Assembly (NCBI GenBank): GCA_026418455.1 | Contig: JAOABH010000004.1 | Location: 310,001 to 374,000 of the forward strand | Length of the DNA: 64,000 nt | Direction: 5' to 3' | Source: Hydrogenothermaceae bacterium | GTDB taxonomy: Bacteria > Aquificota > Aquificia > Aquificales > Hydrogenothermaceae | Shown here: in pieces, positions 8,151 through 16,056 of the stretch | Layout of the letters: each line of letters opens with the position of its first letter | How positions within the stretch are numbered: position 1 is the first letter of the stretch | Notes under the pieces: generated by a model | Told to the model about the DNA's origin: nothing | The model's input: only the letters and a program-made list of their open reading frames with translations | The model's database searches: none | Program-made: the position numbers and the translations under genes

Positions 8151-10395
8151 CAGAAGGGTTGTTATTAAATTATCCGGAGCTGTCCAGGGAGTAGGTTTCA
8201 GACCTTTTGTTTATAATCTGGCAAATAAACTTGGAATAAAAGGATACGTTTTAAATAATGGGAAAGGTGTTTATATAGAAGCCGAAGGAAGTGAAGAAAG
8301 TTTAAAAGATTTTATAATCCGTATAAATTTAGAAAAACCGCCACTATCTAATATATTCTCACAGGAAGTTGAATTTTTTAACAACTTAAAAAATTTTACA
8401 GATTTTCAGATAGTTCACAGTGATGAAAAAGGTTTAAAAGAAGCTTTTATACTCCCAGATATATCCGTATGTGATGAATGTCTAAAAGAACTTTTTGATA
8501 AAAATAATAGAAGATATTTATATCCCTTTATCACATGTACAAACTGTGGTCCAAGATTTTCTATTATAGAATCTCTTCCATATGACAGGGAAAATACCAC
8601 TATGAAAACTTTTAAAATGTGTCCTGACTGTGAGGAAGAGTATAACAATCCGGCAAACAGAAGATTCCATGCTCAACCTAATGGGTGTAGTATCTGTGGT
8701 CCTCAGATTTTCCTATATACAAAAGAGAGAGAGTATATTTCAGAAGGATTTAATAGTTTAAACCACATTAAAAATGCCATATTAGAAGGAAAGGTTGTGG
8801 CAGTAAAAGGGATTGGTGGTTTTCATCTTGTATGTGATGCTACAAATGATGATGCTGTTAGAACCTTAAGAGATAGGAAAAAAAGATTAGAAAAACCTTT
8901 TGCTATAATGTTTAAGGATATAGATAGTATAAAAAGGTATGCAGATTTAACATTATATGAGGAAATAGGCATACTATTTCCAGAGAGACCTATAGTTTTA
9001 GTTAAAAGAAAAGAGAAAACAGATTTATCAAATTATGTAGCCCCAGATATTGATAAAATAGGAGTCTTTTTACCATACTCTCCTATCCATTATATTCTTC
9101 TTCATCTAATAGATAAGCCTGTCGTTATGACTTCGGCAAATTTATCCGATGAACCGATCGTAAAAGACAACGAAGAAGCTTTTGAAAAGTTATCTAACTT
9201 CACAGATTACATACTTATCCATAACAGAGACATAAGAAATAGAGTTGATGACTCTGTCATATTCTTTATAGAAGATAGGAGATTTTTTATTAGACGAAGT
9301 AGAGGATATGCACCTTTACCTTTAAAATTACCCTATAAACTTAAAAAGAGGGTTCTTACAGTTGGAGGACACCAGAAAGTTACAATAGGAATAGGCTTTG
9401 ATGACAAGATCTTCCTCTCTCAACATATAGGAGATCTGGAAACGTTCTCTTCTCGGCAAAGCTTTGAGGATATAGTATATACATTCTTTAATCTCTATGA
9501 ATTTTTCCCGGATGTTGTTGTATCTGACCTACACCCTGGATATTACTCAACAATATGGGCAGAAGAGTTCTCTGAAAAACATAACACACAACATATAAAG
9601 ATACAACACCATTATGCTCATGGACTTTCTGTTATGATTGATAATCTTTTAGAAAATAGAGATGTCCTATCTATCTGCTGGGATGGGACAGGATACGGTA
9701 TTGATGGAAATATTTGGGGTGGGGAGTTTTTAATAACTAACTATCACTCTTTTAAGAGGGTTTTACATTTTGATTACTTTAAACTTATTGGTGGAGAAAA
9801 AGCAGTAAAGGAACCAAGGAGAGTAGCACTTTCAATACTTATGGATATGTATAAAGAAAAAATTTTATCTTTGAATATTCCCACTTTAAAAGCTTTTTCA
9901 GAGAGAGAGTTAGAAAATTTAAATAAGGCTTATACTCGGAGTATAAATACACCTCTATCTTCCTCTGTAGGAAGACTATTTGATGCAGTAGCATCTATCT
10001 TGGATATAAGACAGGTTCTCTCATTTGAAGGACAGTCTGGAATGATCATGGAAAGGCTATACGATAGCTCTATTAAAGATTTCTATCGTTTCTCAATGAA
10101 AGGTAATGTTCTTGATTGGAGAGAAATTTTTGAAGGTGTTATAAAAGATAGAGAGAATAAAAGCTTAGCAGTTTCAAGATTTATTAACACACTTGTAGAG
10201 ATTGTTTTAAGGATAGCAAAATATTACCAACTTCCAGTAGGTATCTCCGGAGGAGTTTTTCAAAACAAAGTTTTAACACAACTTTTAATAGAAAAATCCA
10301 TAAAAGAGAAAATAAAACTCTATACCCATAAAAATGTCCCACCAAACGACGGCGGTCTCTCCTTGGGTCAGTGTGGAACGATTTTTGAGACTTAA
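8143..10395 (+). CDS. hypF: Carbamoyltransferase HypF
   Basis: About 750 residues, a normal HypF. It converts carbamoyl phosphate and ATP to a carbamoyl group transferred to HypE, for the cyanide ligands of the NiFe site. Domains in order are: acylphosphatase (SGAVQGVGFRPF), double zinc finger (CDEC..CTNC, CPDC..CSIC), YrdC-like ATP-binding domain (KGIGGFHLVCDA, KKRLEKPFAIMF), and Kae1-like domain (QHHYAHGLSVM, WDGTGYGIDGNIWGGEF, GISGGVFQNKVL). The TTG at 8143 is preferred because GGAGG lies 5 bases upstream of it; a TTG at 8131 lies upstream of that ribosome-binding site. The gene converges on nifW, overlapping it by 4 bases. Confidence 0.96.
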   Translation: MLNRRVVIKLSGAVQGVGFRPFVYNLANKLGIKGYVLNNGKGVYIEAEGSEESLKDFIIRINLEKPPLSNIFSQEVEFFNNLKNFTDFQIVHSDEKGLKEAFILPDISVCDECLKELFDKNNRRYLYPFITCTNCGPRFSIIESLPYDRENTTMKTFKMCPDCEEEYNNPANRRFHAQPNGCSICGPQIFLYTKEREYISEGFNSLNHIKNAILEGKVVAVKGIGGFHLVCDATNDDAVRTLRDRKKRLEKPFAIMFKDIDSIKRYADLTLYEEIGILFPERPIVLVKRKEKTDLSNYVAPDIDKIGVFLPYSPIHYILLHLIDKPVVMTSANLSDEPIVKDNEEAFEKLSNFTDYILIHNRDIRNRVDDSVIFFIEDRRFFIRRSRGYAPLPLKLPYKLKKRVLTVGGHQKVTIGIGFDDKIFLSQHIGDLETFSSRQSFEDIVYTFFNLYEFFPDVVVSDLHPGYYSTIWAEEFSEKHNTQHIKIQHHYAHGLSVMIDNLLENRDVLSICWDGTGYGIDGNIWGGEFLITNYHSFKRVLHFDYFKLIGGEKAVKEPRRVALSILMDMYKEKILSLNIPTLKAFSERELENLNKAYTRSINTPLSSSVGRLFDAVASILDIRQVLSFEGQSGMIMERLYDSSIKDFYRFSMKGNVLDWREIFEGVIKDRENKSLAVSRFINTLVEIVLRIAKYYQLPVGISGGVFQNKVLTQLLIEKSIKEKIKLYTHKNVPPNDGGLSLGQCGTIFET

Positions 10396-10724
10396 AACTT
10401 TTCTATTTTTGTTAATTTGCTGATAGGTATAAACTCTTTTCCTTGTTTCTTTAAGTGATAGAATTTTTTAGATTCCTTATCTTCCGAGAGAAAATCATTG
10501 TAAGCTTTTATGAGAGCTTCTTTATATTTTTGAAGTAAATCTGAGGCTGAGGGATCTTCTTCTATTTTTATCTGAGAGATGTAGCCTCCAAACCTCTTTA
10601 ATATATGAAGTCTGTATGTATTTACTATGTTTGAATCATAATCAATATTAAAAAACTTTAAAAAATCTTCTGCATCTTTTAGCTCTTTTAAACGGTTTAA
10701 TTTTTCAAGATTTTCTTTCTTCAT
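10392..10724 (-). CDS. nifW: Nitrogenase-stabilising/protective protein NifW
   Basis: 110 residues. NifW binds the MoFe protein during maturation and protects it, in particular under oxygen. The family signature is clear: LKDAEDFLKFFNIDYD, then NTYRLHILKRFGGYI, then a YKEALIKAYNDF segment. The ATG overlaps the nifA stop codon in an ATGA arrangement, so nifA and nifW are translationally coupled. NifW is typical of diazotrophs that meet oxygen, which fits a microaerophilic hydrogen oxidiser. It converges on hypF with a 4-base overlap. Confidence 0.88.
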   Translation of the reverse strand: MKKENLEKLNRLKELKDAEDFLKFFNIDYDSNIVNTYRLHILKRFGGYISQIKIEEDPSASDLLQKYKEALIKAYNDFLSEDKESKKFYHLKKQGKEFIPISKLTKIEKF

Positions 10725-11281
10725 AGCTTTTTCACCTCTATATTGTATTTTTGAATTCTGTAGTTAAGTTGTCTCACGGTCATTCCTAATATCCTTGCAG
10801 CTTTCGCCTGAACCCATCCAGTTTTTTCAAGGGCTTTAATAATTCTATCTTTTTCTTTATTTTCATTATCCTCTAAAAACTGTTGATTTAAATTTTGATC
10901 TTTATTTTGATTGATATAAATATTTTGTAAAGGTATAAATTTCATATTTTCATCTCTTTTAATTTCACTTTCCAGTAAATGAGAGTAACAGATATCTCCT
11001 CTTATACAAGATATCGAATCAGCTGTTAAGTATTCTCCACGTGTAATAACAAAAGCTCTTTCTATACAGTTTTCTAACTCTCTTATGTTCCCAGGCCATG
11101 TACAATTTAAAAGGACTTCTATTGCTGACATGTCAAATTTAACTTTTCTTTTGTATGTTTTATTCAGTTTTGAAAGTATAAAATTAGAAATTAACGGTAT
11201 ATCTTCTCTCCTTTCTCTCAAAGGTGGTAAAAATATAGTTACTACATTGAGTCTGTAATATAAATCTATTCTAAATTCCCC
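10721..11281 (-). CDS. nifA: NifA, C-terminal reading frame (end of AAA+, cysteine linker, HTH), reached by a -1 frame change
   Basis: Read from the last base of the A AAA AAG heptamer this frame gives about 186 residues: [35 protein letters not shown] (end of the AAA+ domain), a linker, and the Fis-type [23 protein letters not shown]. It contains four cysteines spaced C-x11-C-x19-C-x5-C, almost the C-x11-C-x19-C-x4-C pattern of oxygen-sensitive NifA proteins. It has no convincing start of its own: the first in-frame ATG (11221) lies inside the AAA+ domain, and its product would lack the ATPase motifs. It overlaps nifW by ATGA. Either the frame change is real and productive, or a base is missing in the run. 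Confidence 0.88.
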   Translation of the reverse strand, partial: GEFRIDLYYRLNVVTIFLPPLRERREDIPLISNFILSKLNKTYKRKVKFDMSAIEVLLNCTWPGNIRELENCIERAFVITRGEYLTADSISCIRGDICYSHLLESEIKRDENMKFIPLQNIYINQNKDQNLNQQFLEDNENKEKDRIIKALEKTGWVQAKAARILGMTVRQLNYRIQKYNIEVKKL

Positions 11282-12345
11282 TTTTTTACCATTTCTTCCA
11301 AATTTCTGTTAGTCGCAGCTATTATTCTTACATCTACATCTATAGATTTTGTGCTTCCTATCTTTTCTACTTTTCTTTCTTGTAAAACTCTTAATAATTT
11401 TGCTTGCATATCTAAAGGCATATCTCCTATTTCATCTAAGAAAATCGTGCCACCGTTGGCAACCTCAAATTTACCCTTCTTCTCAATAATAGCTCCTGTA
11501 AATGCACCCTTTTCATAACCAAACAGTTCTGCTTCTAATAAATCCTTCGGGATTGCCGCACAGTTCACAGCAACAAAAGATTTATTCGCTCTATCACTGT
11601 TGTAATGTATCGTTTTTGCAACAACTTCTTTGCCGGTTCCGCTTTCCCCTCTTATTAAAACAGTGCTTTTTGTATTTGACACAAGTTTAATCATTTCAAA
11701 AACATGTTTCATTTTAGTAGAATTACCGACTAATCCGTCGAAAGAGTAATTTTTCTTAGCGTCCATAGCAAAATAAGATTTTTCCTCTTCAAGGACTTTT
11801 TTTTCATCCTCGATTCTTTCTACTTTTTTTATAAACTCTCCAATAAGTGAAGAGATCATTTTTAAAATATCTATATCCTCGTCATAACTTATGACATCCT
11901 CTTTCTTTTTATCAACTGCAAGAACTCCTATGGTTTCATTTTTTACTTTTATTGGAATTGCATAGAATGACAAATTCTCATTCATTAACTTTCTTTTGGT
12001 CTTATTCATAAAAGTAGGCTCTTCTTTTATATCTTGAATGACGATTATTTGTCCATATTTAAAAGATTTCCCTACAATACCCTCACCGATTTTGTACCGA
12101 AGAATATCTTGTAAATTTTTATCAATTTCATAAGAAACTAAAACAAAAAGCTCATTTGACAATTTATCTTTAACCAATATCATTCCACGATGCATATCAA
12201 TATAATAACTTAAAAGTTTTAAAATCTTATATAAACTTTCTTTTGTTTCATAACTTGAACTTAATATTTTACTTACCTCATATATTAATCTAAGGGATCT
12301 CTTCACCTCTGCTAACTGTTTTTCCTTTAAATTCTTACTGTCCAT
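11266..12345 (-). CDS. nifA: NifA, N-terminal reading frame (GAF and most of AAA+); reading continues in the -1 frame
   Basis: NifA activates sigma54 promoters of nif genes. This frame gives 359 residues: a GAF sensor domain at about 20-165 and a sigma54-interacting AAA+ domain from about 205. Visible are Walker A GESGTGKE, the sigma54-contact loop GAFTGA, Walker [14 protein letters not shown], and [18 protein letters not shown]. It then breaks off in N-L-E-stop just where the family continues with FRxDLYYRL. That continuation is open in the -1 frame from 11281 onward and includes the rest of AAA+ and the HTH. The junction is an in-frame A AAA AAG heptamer. A shifted product would have 541 residues, the usual NifA length. 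The gene has its own sigma54 promoter at 12374-12389. Confidence 0.9.
   Translation of the reverse strand: MDSKNLKEKQLAEVKRSLRLIYEVSKILSSSYETKESLYKILKLLSYYIDMHRGMILVKDKLSNELFVLVSYEIDKNLQDILRYKIGEGIVGKSFKYGQIIVIQDIKEEPTFMNKTKRKLMNENLSFYAIPIKVKNETIGVLAVDKKKEDVISYDEDIDILKMISSLIGEFIKKVERIEDEKKVLEEEKSYFAMDAKKNYSFDGLVGNSTKMKHVFEMIKLVSNTKSTVLIRGESGTGKEVVAKTIHYNSDRANKSFVAVNCAAIPKDLLEAELFGYEKGAFTGAIIEKKGKFEVANGGTIFLDEIGDMPLDMQAKLLRVLQERKVEKIGSTKSIDVDVRIIAATNRNLEEMVKKGNLE
11278..11287 (-). other. In-frame slippery heptamer A AAA AAG at the nifA frame junction
   Basis: On the minus strand the codons read GTA AAA AAG GGG AAT, so A AAA AAG (11287-11281) is in the zero frame, followed by a G run to 11278. 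Slipping back one base gives GTA AAA AAG GGG GAA TTT AGA, which is exactly the expected family sequence VKKGEFR. GGAAG in the codons just upstream is a weak Shine-Dalgarno-like stimulator; no downstream hairpin was evident by eye. Confidence 0.65.
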
Positions 12346-12373
12346 ATTTTTACACCCTCTAAGGTAAAATTAA

Positions 12374-12389
12374 TGCAAAAAATATACCA
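12374..12389 (-). promoter_or_regulatory. Sigma54 promoter of nifA(-nifW)
   Basis: TGGTATATTTTTTGCA on the minus strand has GG and GC at the exact -24/-12 spacing and lies about 30 bases before the nifA ATG. The same 16 bases recur before nifB, and 15 of them before amt1. The two NifA-type sites at 12442-12480 lie upstream, so nifA may activate itself. Confidence 0.75.
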
Positions 12390-12441
12390 TTATTAATAAT
12401 AAATAATAGAATATAATTTTCAACTATTATTGAACATATTT

Positions 12442-12480
12442 TGTAATTTTTTTAACAAAAGATTTGTCAGAAATCTTACA
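12442..12480. promoter_or_regulatory. Two NifA upstream activator sites (TGT-N10-ACA) between nifA and fdx-AOR
   Basis: TGT-N10-ACA is present at 12442-12457 and again at 12465-12480, with centres 23 bases apart (about two helical turns). They stand between the divergent sigma54 promoters of nifA (12374-12389) and the ferredoxin-AOR operon (12523-12538), and could serve both. The distance of about 43-60 bases to each promoter is shorter than the classic 80-150. Confidence 0.65.
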
Positions 12481-12522
12481 ATAATTAGAAATACACTATT
12501 AAATAACAAAATACAAAACATA

Positions 12523-12538
12523 TGGCATAAATATTGCG
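12523..12538 (+). promoter_or_regulatory. Sigma54 promoter of the ferredoxin-AOR operon
   Basis: TGGCATAAATATTGCG matches the -24/-12 consensus with correct GG-N10-GC spacing. It lies 34 bases before the ferredoxin ATG, leaving room for a short leader with a GGAGG ribosome-binding site. Two NifA sites lie just upstream. Confidence 0.78.
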
Positions 12539-12572
12539 TATCAAAATTAAACTGTTAAATGGAGGAAGTGAT

Positions 12573-12845
12573 ATGGCTCTTGTAAAATCTTATAAAAAAA
12601 GTGGAGAAGAATATATACCTAAGTATATATTTAGTTTAAATAAGGAAGAGTGTATTGCATGTGGTAGATGTTATAGATCTTGTCCCATGGATGTTTTTGA
12701 GTTATTTATAGAGGAAGATGAAGACGGTGAAGAAATAAAGTATATGACAATAACAAATGATAATGAATGTATAGGTTGTGGTACCTGTAACAAAGTATGT
12801 CCCAAAAACTGCTTAACTCATAAACCACTTGAAATAGGAAGGTAA
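12573..12845 (+). CDS. fdxB: Nif-specific 2[4Fe-4S] ferredoxin (FdxB / ferredoxin III type)
   Basis: 90 residues with two 4Fe-4S motifs: CIACGRCYRSCP and CIGCGTCNKVCP, the second followed by KNCLTH as in the nif-linked ferredoxin III family. It is a candidate electron donor to nitrogenase or a partner of the adjacent AOR. The ATG at 12573 is chosen because GGAGG stands 7 bases upstream; an earlier in-frame TTG (12534) lies inside the sigma54 promoter and cannot be the start. The AOR gene follows after four bases, so ferredoxin and AOR form one operon controlled by NifA-type sites. Confidence 0.88.
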   Translation: MALVKSYKKSGEEYIPKYIFSLNKEECIACGRCYRSCPMDVFELFIEEDEDGEEIKYMTITNDNECIGCGTCNKVCPKNCLTHKPLEIGR

Positions 12846-12849
12846 AGAG

Positions 12850-14679
12850 ATGTCATACACAGGAAAGATACTTACTATAAACTTAACAGATAGAAGTTAT
12901 ACAAAAGACAGTATAGATGAAGATGTATATAAAAAATTTTTAGGTGGATCGGGAATATCTGTTAAATTACTTTATGAACTGTTAAATCCTAAAACGAATC
13001 CTTTTTCAGAAGAAAATGTGATCATATTTGGAACAGGACCAGCAAATGGAACTCTTATTCCTATTGCATCAAAATTTAGTGTTGTGTCAAAATCTCCTTT
13101 GACGAATACTGTTATGAAATCTTTTTGCGGTGGAAGGTTTGGAAACTTTTTAAAGTATGCAGGATTTGATTTCTTGATTATCAAAGGGAAAAGTGCCGAA
13201 CCTGTATATCTTCTTATAGAAGATGAAAATATAACAGTAAGAAACGCGGAAGATATAGTTTACGAGGGAGCTATAAAAACACAAGAGATTATTAAAGAAA
13301 GACATGGAAATGACTTTGAAGTAGTATCAGTTGGTCCTGCTGGGATTAATAAAGTTAGATATGCCTGTTTAATTTCAGAGCAAAGAGCTGCAGGAACAGG
13401 AGGATTAGGGGCTGTCTTTGGTTCTAAAAATTTGAAAGCTATTGCAGTAAAGGGAAGTAGTCTGATAAAGATTAAAAATGAAAAAAGATTCTTTGACTTT
13501 ATTGAAAATTTTCAAAAAAATATATACAAACATCCTGCATCAAAAGTTTTGAAAACATACGGGACTGCTGCAGGGCTTATGAATCTGCAGTATCTTGGAG
13601 CGTTACCGACTAAAAATTGGATTCAAGAAAGTTTTGATGGGGCAGAAAATATATCCGGAGAAAATATTATCGCTAATTTTACCTTAAAAAATATAGCATG
13701 TTTTAATTGTCCTATCCCATGTGGACATTATAACATATTAAAAAATGAAAAATTTAAGGGAATTAAATCAGTTGGTCCAGAATATGAAGGACAGTTTTCT
13801 CTCGGTAGCATAGTTGGAATAGATGATCCGGAGATTCTCCTTTATGCAGATTATTTAACAGATGAACTCGGTTTAGGACAAGTACATGCTGGAACAACAA
13901 TAGCGTGGGCAATGGAAGCTTTTGAAAAAGGTATAATAACAGAAAAAGATACAGATGGATTGAAATTAAATTTTGGAAACAAATTTGGATTTATAGAACT
14001 CCTAAAAAAGATAGCATACAGAGAAGGTATAGGCGATATATTAGCAGAAGGAAGTGAAGTGGCATCAAGATATTTTAAAGGTGGCGATGAATTTTTGATG
14101 ACGGTAAAAGGAATGGAGATACATGGACATTCTCCACGAGTTGTAAAAACACAAGCCATAGGATATGCCGTAAGTAATAGGGGGCCTACCCACTGTGAAG
14201 TAAGACCTGGTATGGAAGAAACTGGAATCATAGATAGCAATATTGAAGGAAAAGGAAGAATAGCAAAAGAACTTTCAGACTGGACAGCAGTTTGTAACTC
14301 TATAATTTATTGTCTTTCTGCGGAAAAGTTAGTAGGCTTAAAAATTACTGATCAAGTTGTAGATATGATAAATGCGATTACAGATTTTGATATAGATATT
14401 AAAGATGTTATAAAAATAGGAGAAAGGATAAATACAGTTGAAAGGATGTTTAATTATAGAGAAGGTTTTACTGCGAAAGATGATAAACTTCCGAAGAGAA
14501 TTACATCAGAATCTATAAAAAGTGGTATCTCAAAAGGAAAGATAACTACCGAAGATGATCTTGAAACTATGAAGCAAGAGTGTTACCTTGCACGTGGATG
14601 GGATAGAAATGGTGTTCCTACATTAAAAACATTAGAAAGGTTAGATTTAGATTTCTGTATTAAAGATTTAAACTTTTAA
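12850..14679 (+). CDS. Aldehyde:ferredoxin oxidoreductase (tungsten AOR family) in the nif cluster
   Basis: 609 residues, full length for the family. AOR enzymes oxidise aldehydes (or reduce acids) with a tungsto-bispterin cofactor and exchange electrons with ferredoxin. Visible are the N-terminal GKILTINLTDRS, FLGGSGISVKLLYELL, GPANGTLIP, GGRFGNFLKYAGFD and the cluster motif C284-F-N-C287-P-I-P-C291-G. The fourth cysteine is C482 or C488, in SDWTAVCNSIIYC. The gene follows a nif ferredoxin under a sigma54 promoter with NifA sites, and a MoaD-like gene is encoded in the nifB operon nearby. Its substrate cannot be read from sequence. The arrangement suggests a role in supplying low-potential electrons for nitrogen fixation; this is inference. 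Confidence 0.92.
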   Translation: MSYTGKILTINLTDRSYTKDSIDEDVYKKFLGGSGISVKLLYELLNPKTNPFSEENVIIFGTGPANGTLIPIASKFSVVSKSPLTNTVMKSFCGGRFGNFLKYAGFDFLIIKGKSAEPVYLLIEDENITVRNAEDIVYEGAIKTQEIIKERHGNDFEVVSVGPAGINKVRYACLISEQRAAGTGGLGAVFGSKNLKAIAVKGSSLIKIKNEKRFFDFIENFQKNIYKHPASKVLKTYGTAAGLMNLQYLGALPTKNWIQESFDGAENISGENIIANFTLKNIACFNCPIPCGHYNILKNEKFKGIKSVGPEYEGQFSLGSIVGIDDPEILLYADYLTDELGLGQVHAGTTIAWAMEAFEKGIITEKDTDGLKLNFGNKFGFIELLKKIAYREGIGDILAEGSEVASRYFKGGDEFLMTVKGMEIHGHSPRVVKTQAIGYAVSNRGPTHCEVRPGMEETGIIDSNIEGKGRIAKELSDWTAVCNSIIYCLSAEKLVGLKITDQVVDMINAITDFDIDIKDVIKIGERINTVERMFNYREGFTAKDDKLPKRITSESIKSGISKGKITTEDDLETMKQECYLARGWDRNGVPTLKTLERLDLDFCIKDLNF

Positions 14680-14697
14680 TTTAATGGCAACAGTATA

Positions 14698-15834
14698 TTA
14701 TATTTTATTTTTACCTATTTTTCGGGAAAACTTTCTGGCTAAATCTATAAATTCCTCATCTGTTAAATTTCTTTTAAGATAGTAAGATTTTCTTTTTACT
14801 AAATCTAATAAGCTGCCGATACTATTTTCAGGAATTAACATTCCGTACTTTTTTAATACATAAACTAATGCTGATTTTCCGGAATGTTTTCCTATTACTA
14901 TTTTCCTCTCCATGCCTATTTCCTCCGGGGAAAAGGCTTCATAGTTTAAAGGATCCTTTATAACACCATCAACATGTATTCCGGACTCATGTGTAAACAT
15001 AAAAGTTCCGATAACAGGTTTGTATGGTTCTATTTGTCTTCCGGAAGATTTTGCAACAAATTCTGATAGCTCTCTAAGATATTGAACTTTATAATCTACA
15101 TCTTCTCCCATTATATGTTTAAGTATCATTATAACTTCCTCTAACGATGCATTTCCTGCCCTTTCACCTAAACCAATAACGGTAGTATTTACATAACTTG
15201 CTCCAGCTTTAATTCCAGCGATAGCATTTGCTGTAGCGAGACCAAAATCATTATGTGTATGAACCTCTATTTCTATACCAGTTTCATCCTTTAATGTTTT
15301 TATAGTTTCATACATTTTAAAAGGGTCCATTATACCAACCGTATCACAGTATCTAAATCTATCTCCACCATACTCTTTTATAACTTTAATATATTCAATA
15401 ATAAAGTCAATATCTGCCCGTGAAGCATCCTCCCCTCCAACAGAAACATATAAATTATTCTTCTTACAAAAATCAAGAACTTTTTTAATATGCTCAAGAA
15501 TCCATTTTCTATCTTTTCTTAATTTGCTTTTTATTTGGATGTCCGATAAAGGAAGTGATATTTCAACTGCCTTAGCTCCCGCATCTATACTTTCTATAAC
15601 ATCAGAAATTAATGCTCGATTCCATGCAATTATCTTTGCATTTAATCCTAAATCAACAATAGCTTTAAAATTCTCTTTCTCTTCTTTGCCCGCAGCCGGA
15701 ATACCTGCCTCTATTTCATCAATACCTATTTTATCAAGTAATTTAGCTATTCTTATCTTTTCTCCTCTTGTAAATATAACTCCCGGGGTCTGTTCTCCAT
15801 CTCTTAATGTTGTATCATCGATAAAGATTTTCAT
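14698..15834 (-). CDS. nifV: Homocitrate synthase NifV
   Basis: 378 residues. NifV condenses acetyl-CoA with 2-oxoglutarate to homocitrate, the organic ligand of FeMo-co. The DRE-TIM family signatures are present: DDTTLRDGEQTPGV at the N-terminus, the HTHNDFGLATAN metal-binding motif, and GLGERAGNASLEE. Isopropylmalate and citramalate synthases are close relatives. The missing regulatory C-terminal domain, the position between AOR and nifB, and an (imperfect) sigma54 promoter make NifV the best reading. It converges on the AOR gene with 18 bases between the stops. Confidence 0.9.
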   Translation of the reverse strand: MKIFIDDTTLRDGEQTPGVIFTRGEKIRIAKLLDKIGIDEIEAGIPAAGKEEKENFKAIVDLGLNAKIIAWNRALISDVIESIDAGAKAVEISLPLSDIQIKSKLRKDRKWILEHIKKVLDFCKKNNLYVSVGGEDASRADIDFIIEYIKVIKEYGGDRFRYCDTVGIMDPFKMYETIKTLKDETGIEIEVHTHNDFGLATANAIAGIKAGASYVNTTVIGLGERAGNASLEEVIMILKHIMGEDVDYKVQYLRELSEFVAKSSGRQIEPYKPVIGTFMFTHESGIHVDGVIKDPLNYEAFSPEEIGMERKIVIGKHSGKSALVYVLKKYGMLIPENSIGSLLDLVKRKSYYLKRNLTDEEFIDLARKFSRKIGKNKI

Positions 15835-15870
15835 TTTACCACCTTCCTAAAAAGTGTCCACTAATAAATA

Positions 15871-15886
15871 TACAAATTTAATGCCA
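15871..15886 (-). promoter_or_regulatory. Imperfect sigma54 promoter of nifV
   Basis: TGGCATTAAATTTGTA on the minus strand has a good -24 half, but the -12 half reads TTGT instead of TTGC. It lies about 37 bases before the nifV ATG and faces away from the nifB promoter, with two NifA sites in between. It is probably a weaker promoter. Confidence 0.45.
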
Positions 15887-15929
15887 AAGCTTACGAATTG
15901 GAGAATTTTTGATTGTTATTAATGAATTA

Positions 15930-15966
15930 TGTTAATTTTATTACAAAAATTGTAATATTTGTAACA
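15930..15966. promoter_or_regulatory. Two NifA upstream activator sites between nifV and nifB
   Basis: TGT-N10-ACA occurs at 15930-15945 and at 15951-15966, with centres 21 bases apart (two helical turns). They lie 42-78 bases upstream of the nifB sigma54 promoter and 44-80 bases upstream of the nifV one. Confidence 0.65.
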
Positions 15967-16007
15967 TTAAAAGATAAAAAACAGTATTTATTAATAACTT
16001 ACGTAAA

Positions 16008-16023
16008 TGGTATATTTTTTGCA
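16008..16023 (+). promoter_or_regulatory. Sigma54 promoter of the nifB operon
   Basis: TGGTATATTTTTTGCA is a consensus -24/-12 element, identical in all 16 bases to that of nifA. It lies 34 bases before the nifB ATG at 16057 and rules out the longer upstream reading of that frame. Confidence 0.8.
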
Positions 16024-16056
16024 TATTTTTTTATTAAAATTAGGAGGATATGTATC

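Noticed and set aside
12534-12572. Upstream TTG start for the nif ferredoxin, adding 13 residues
   Set aside because: It lies inside the sigma54 -12 box; the ATG at 12573 has a good GGAGG ribosome-binding site and fits the ferredoxin family.
15913-16056. N-terminal extension of nifB by 48 codons
   Set aside because: It runs through the NifA sites and the sigma54 promoter, and its residues look like translated A/T-rich DNA; AGGAGG precedes the ATG at 16057.
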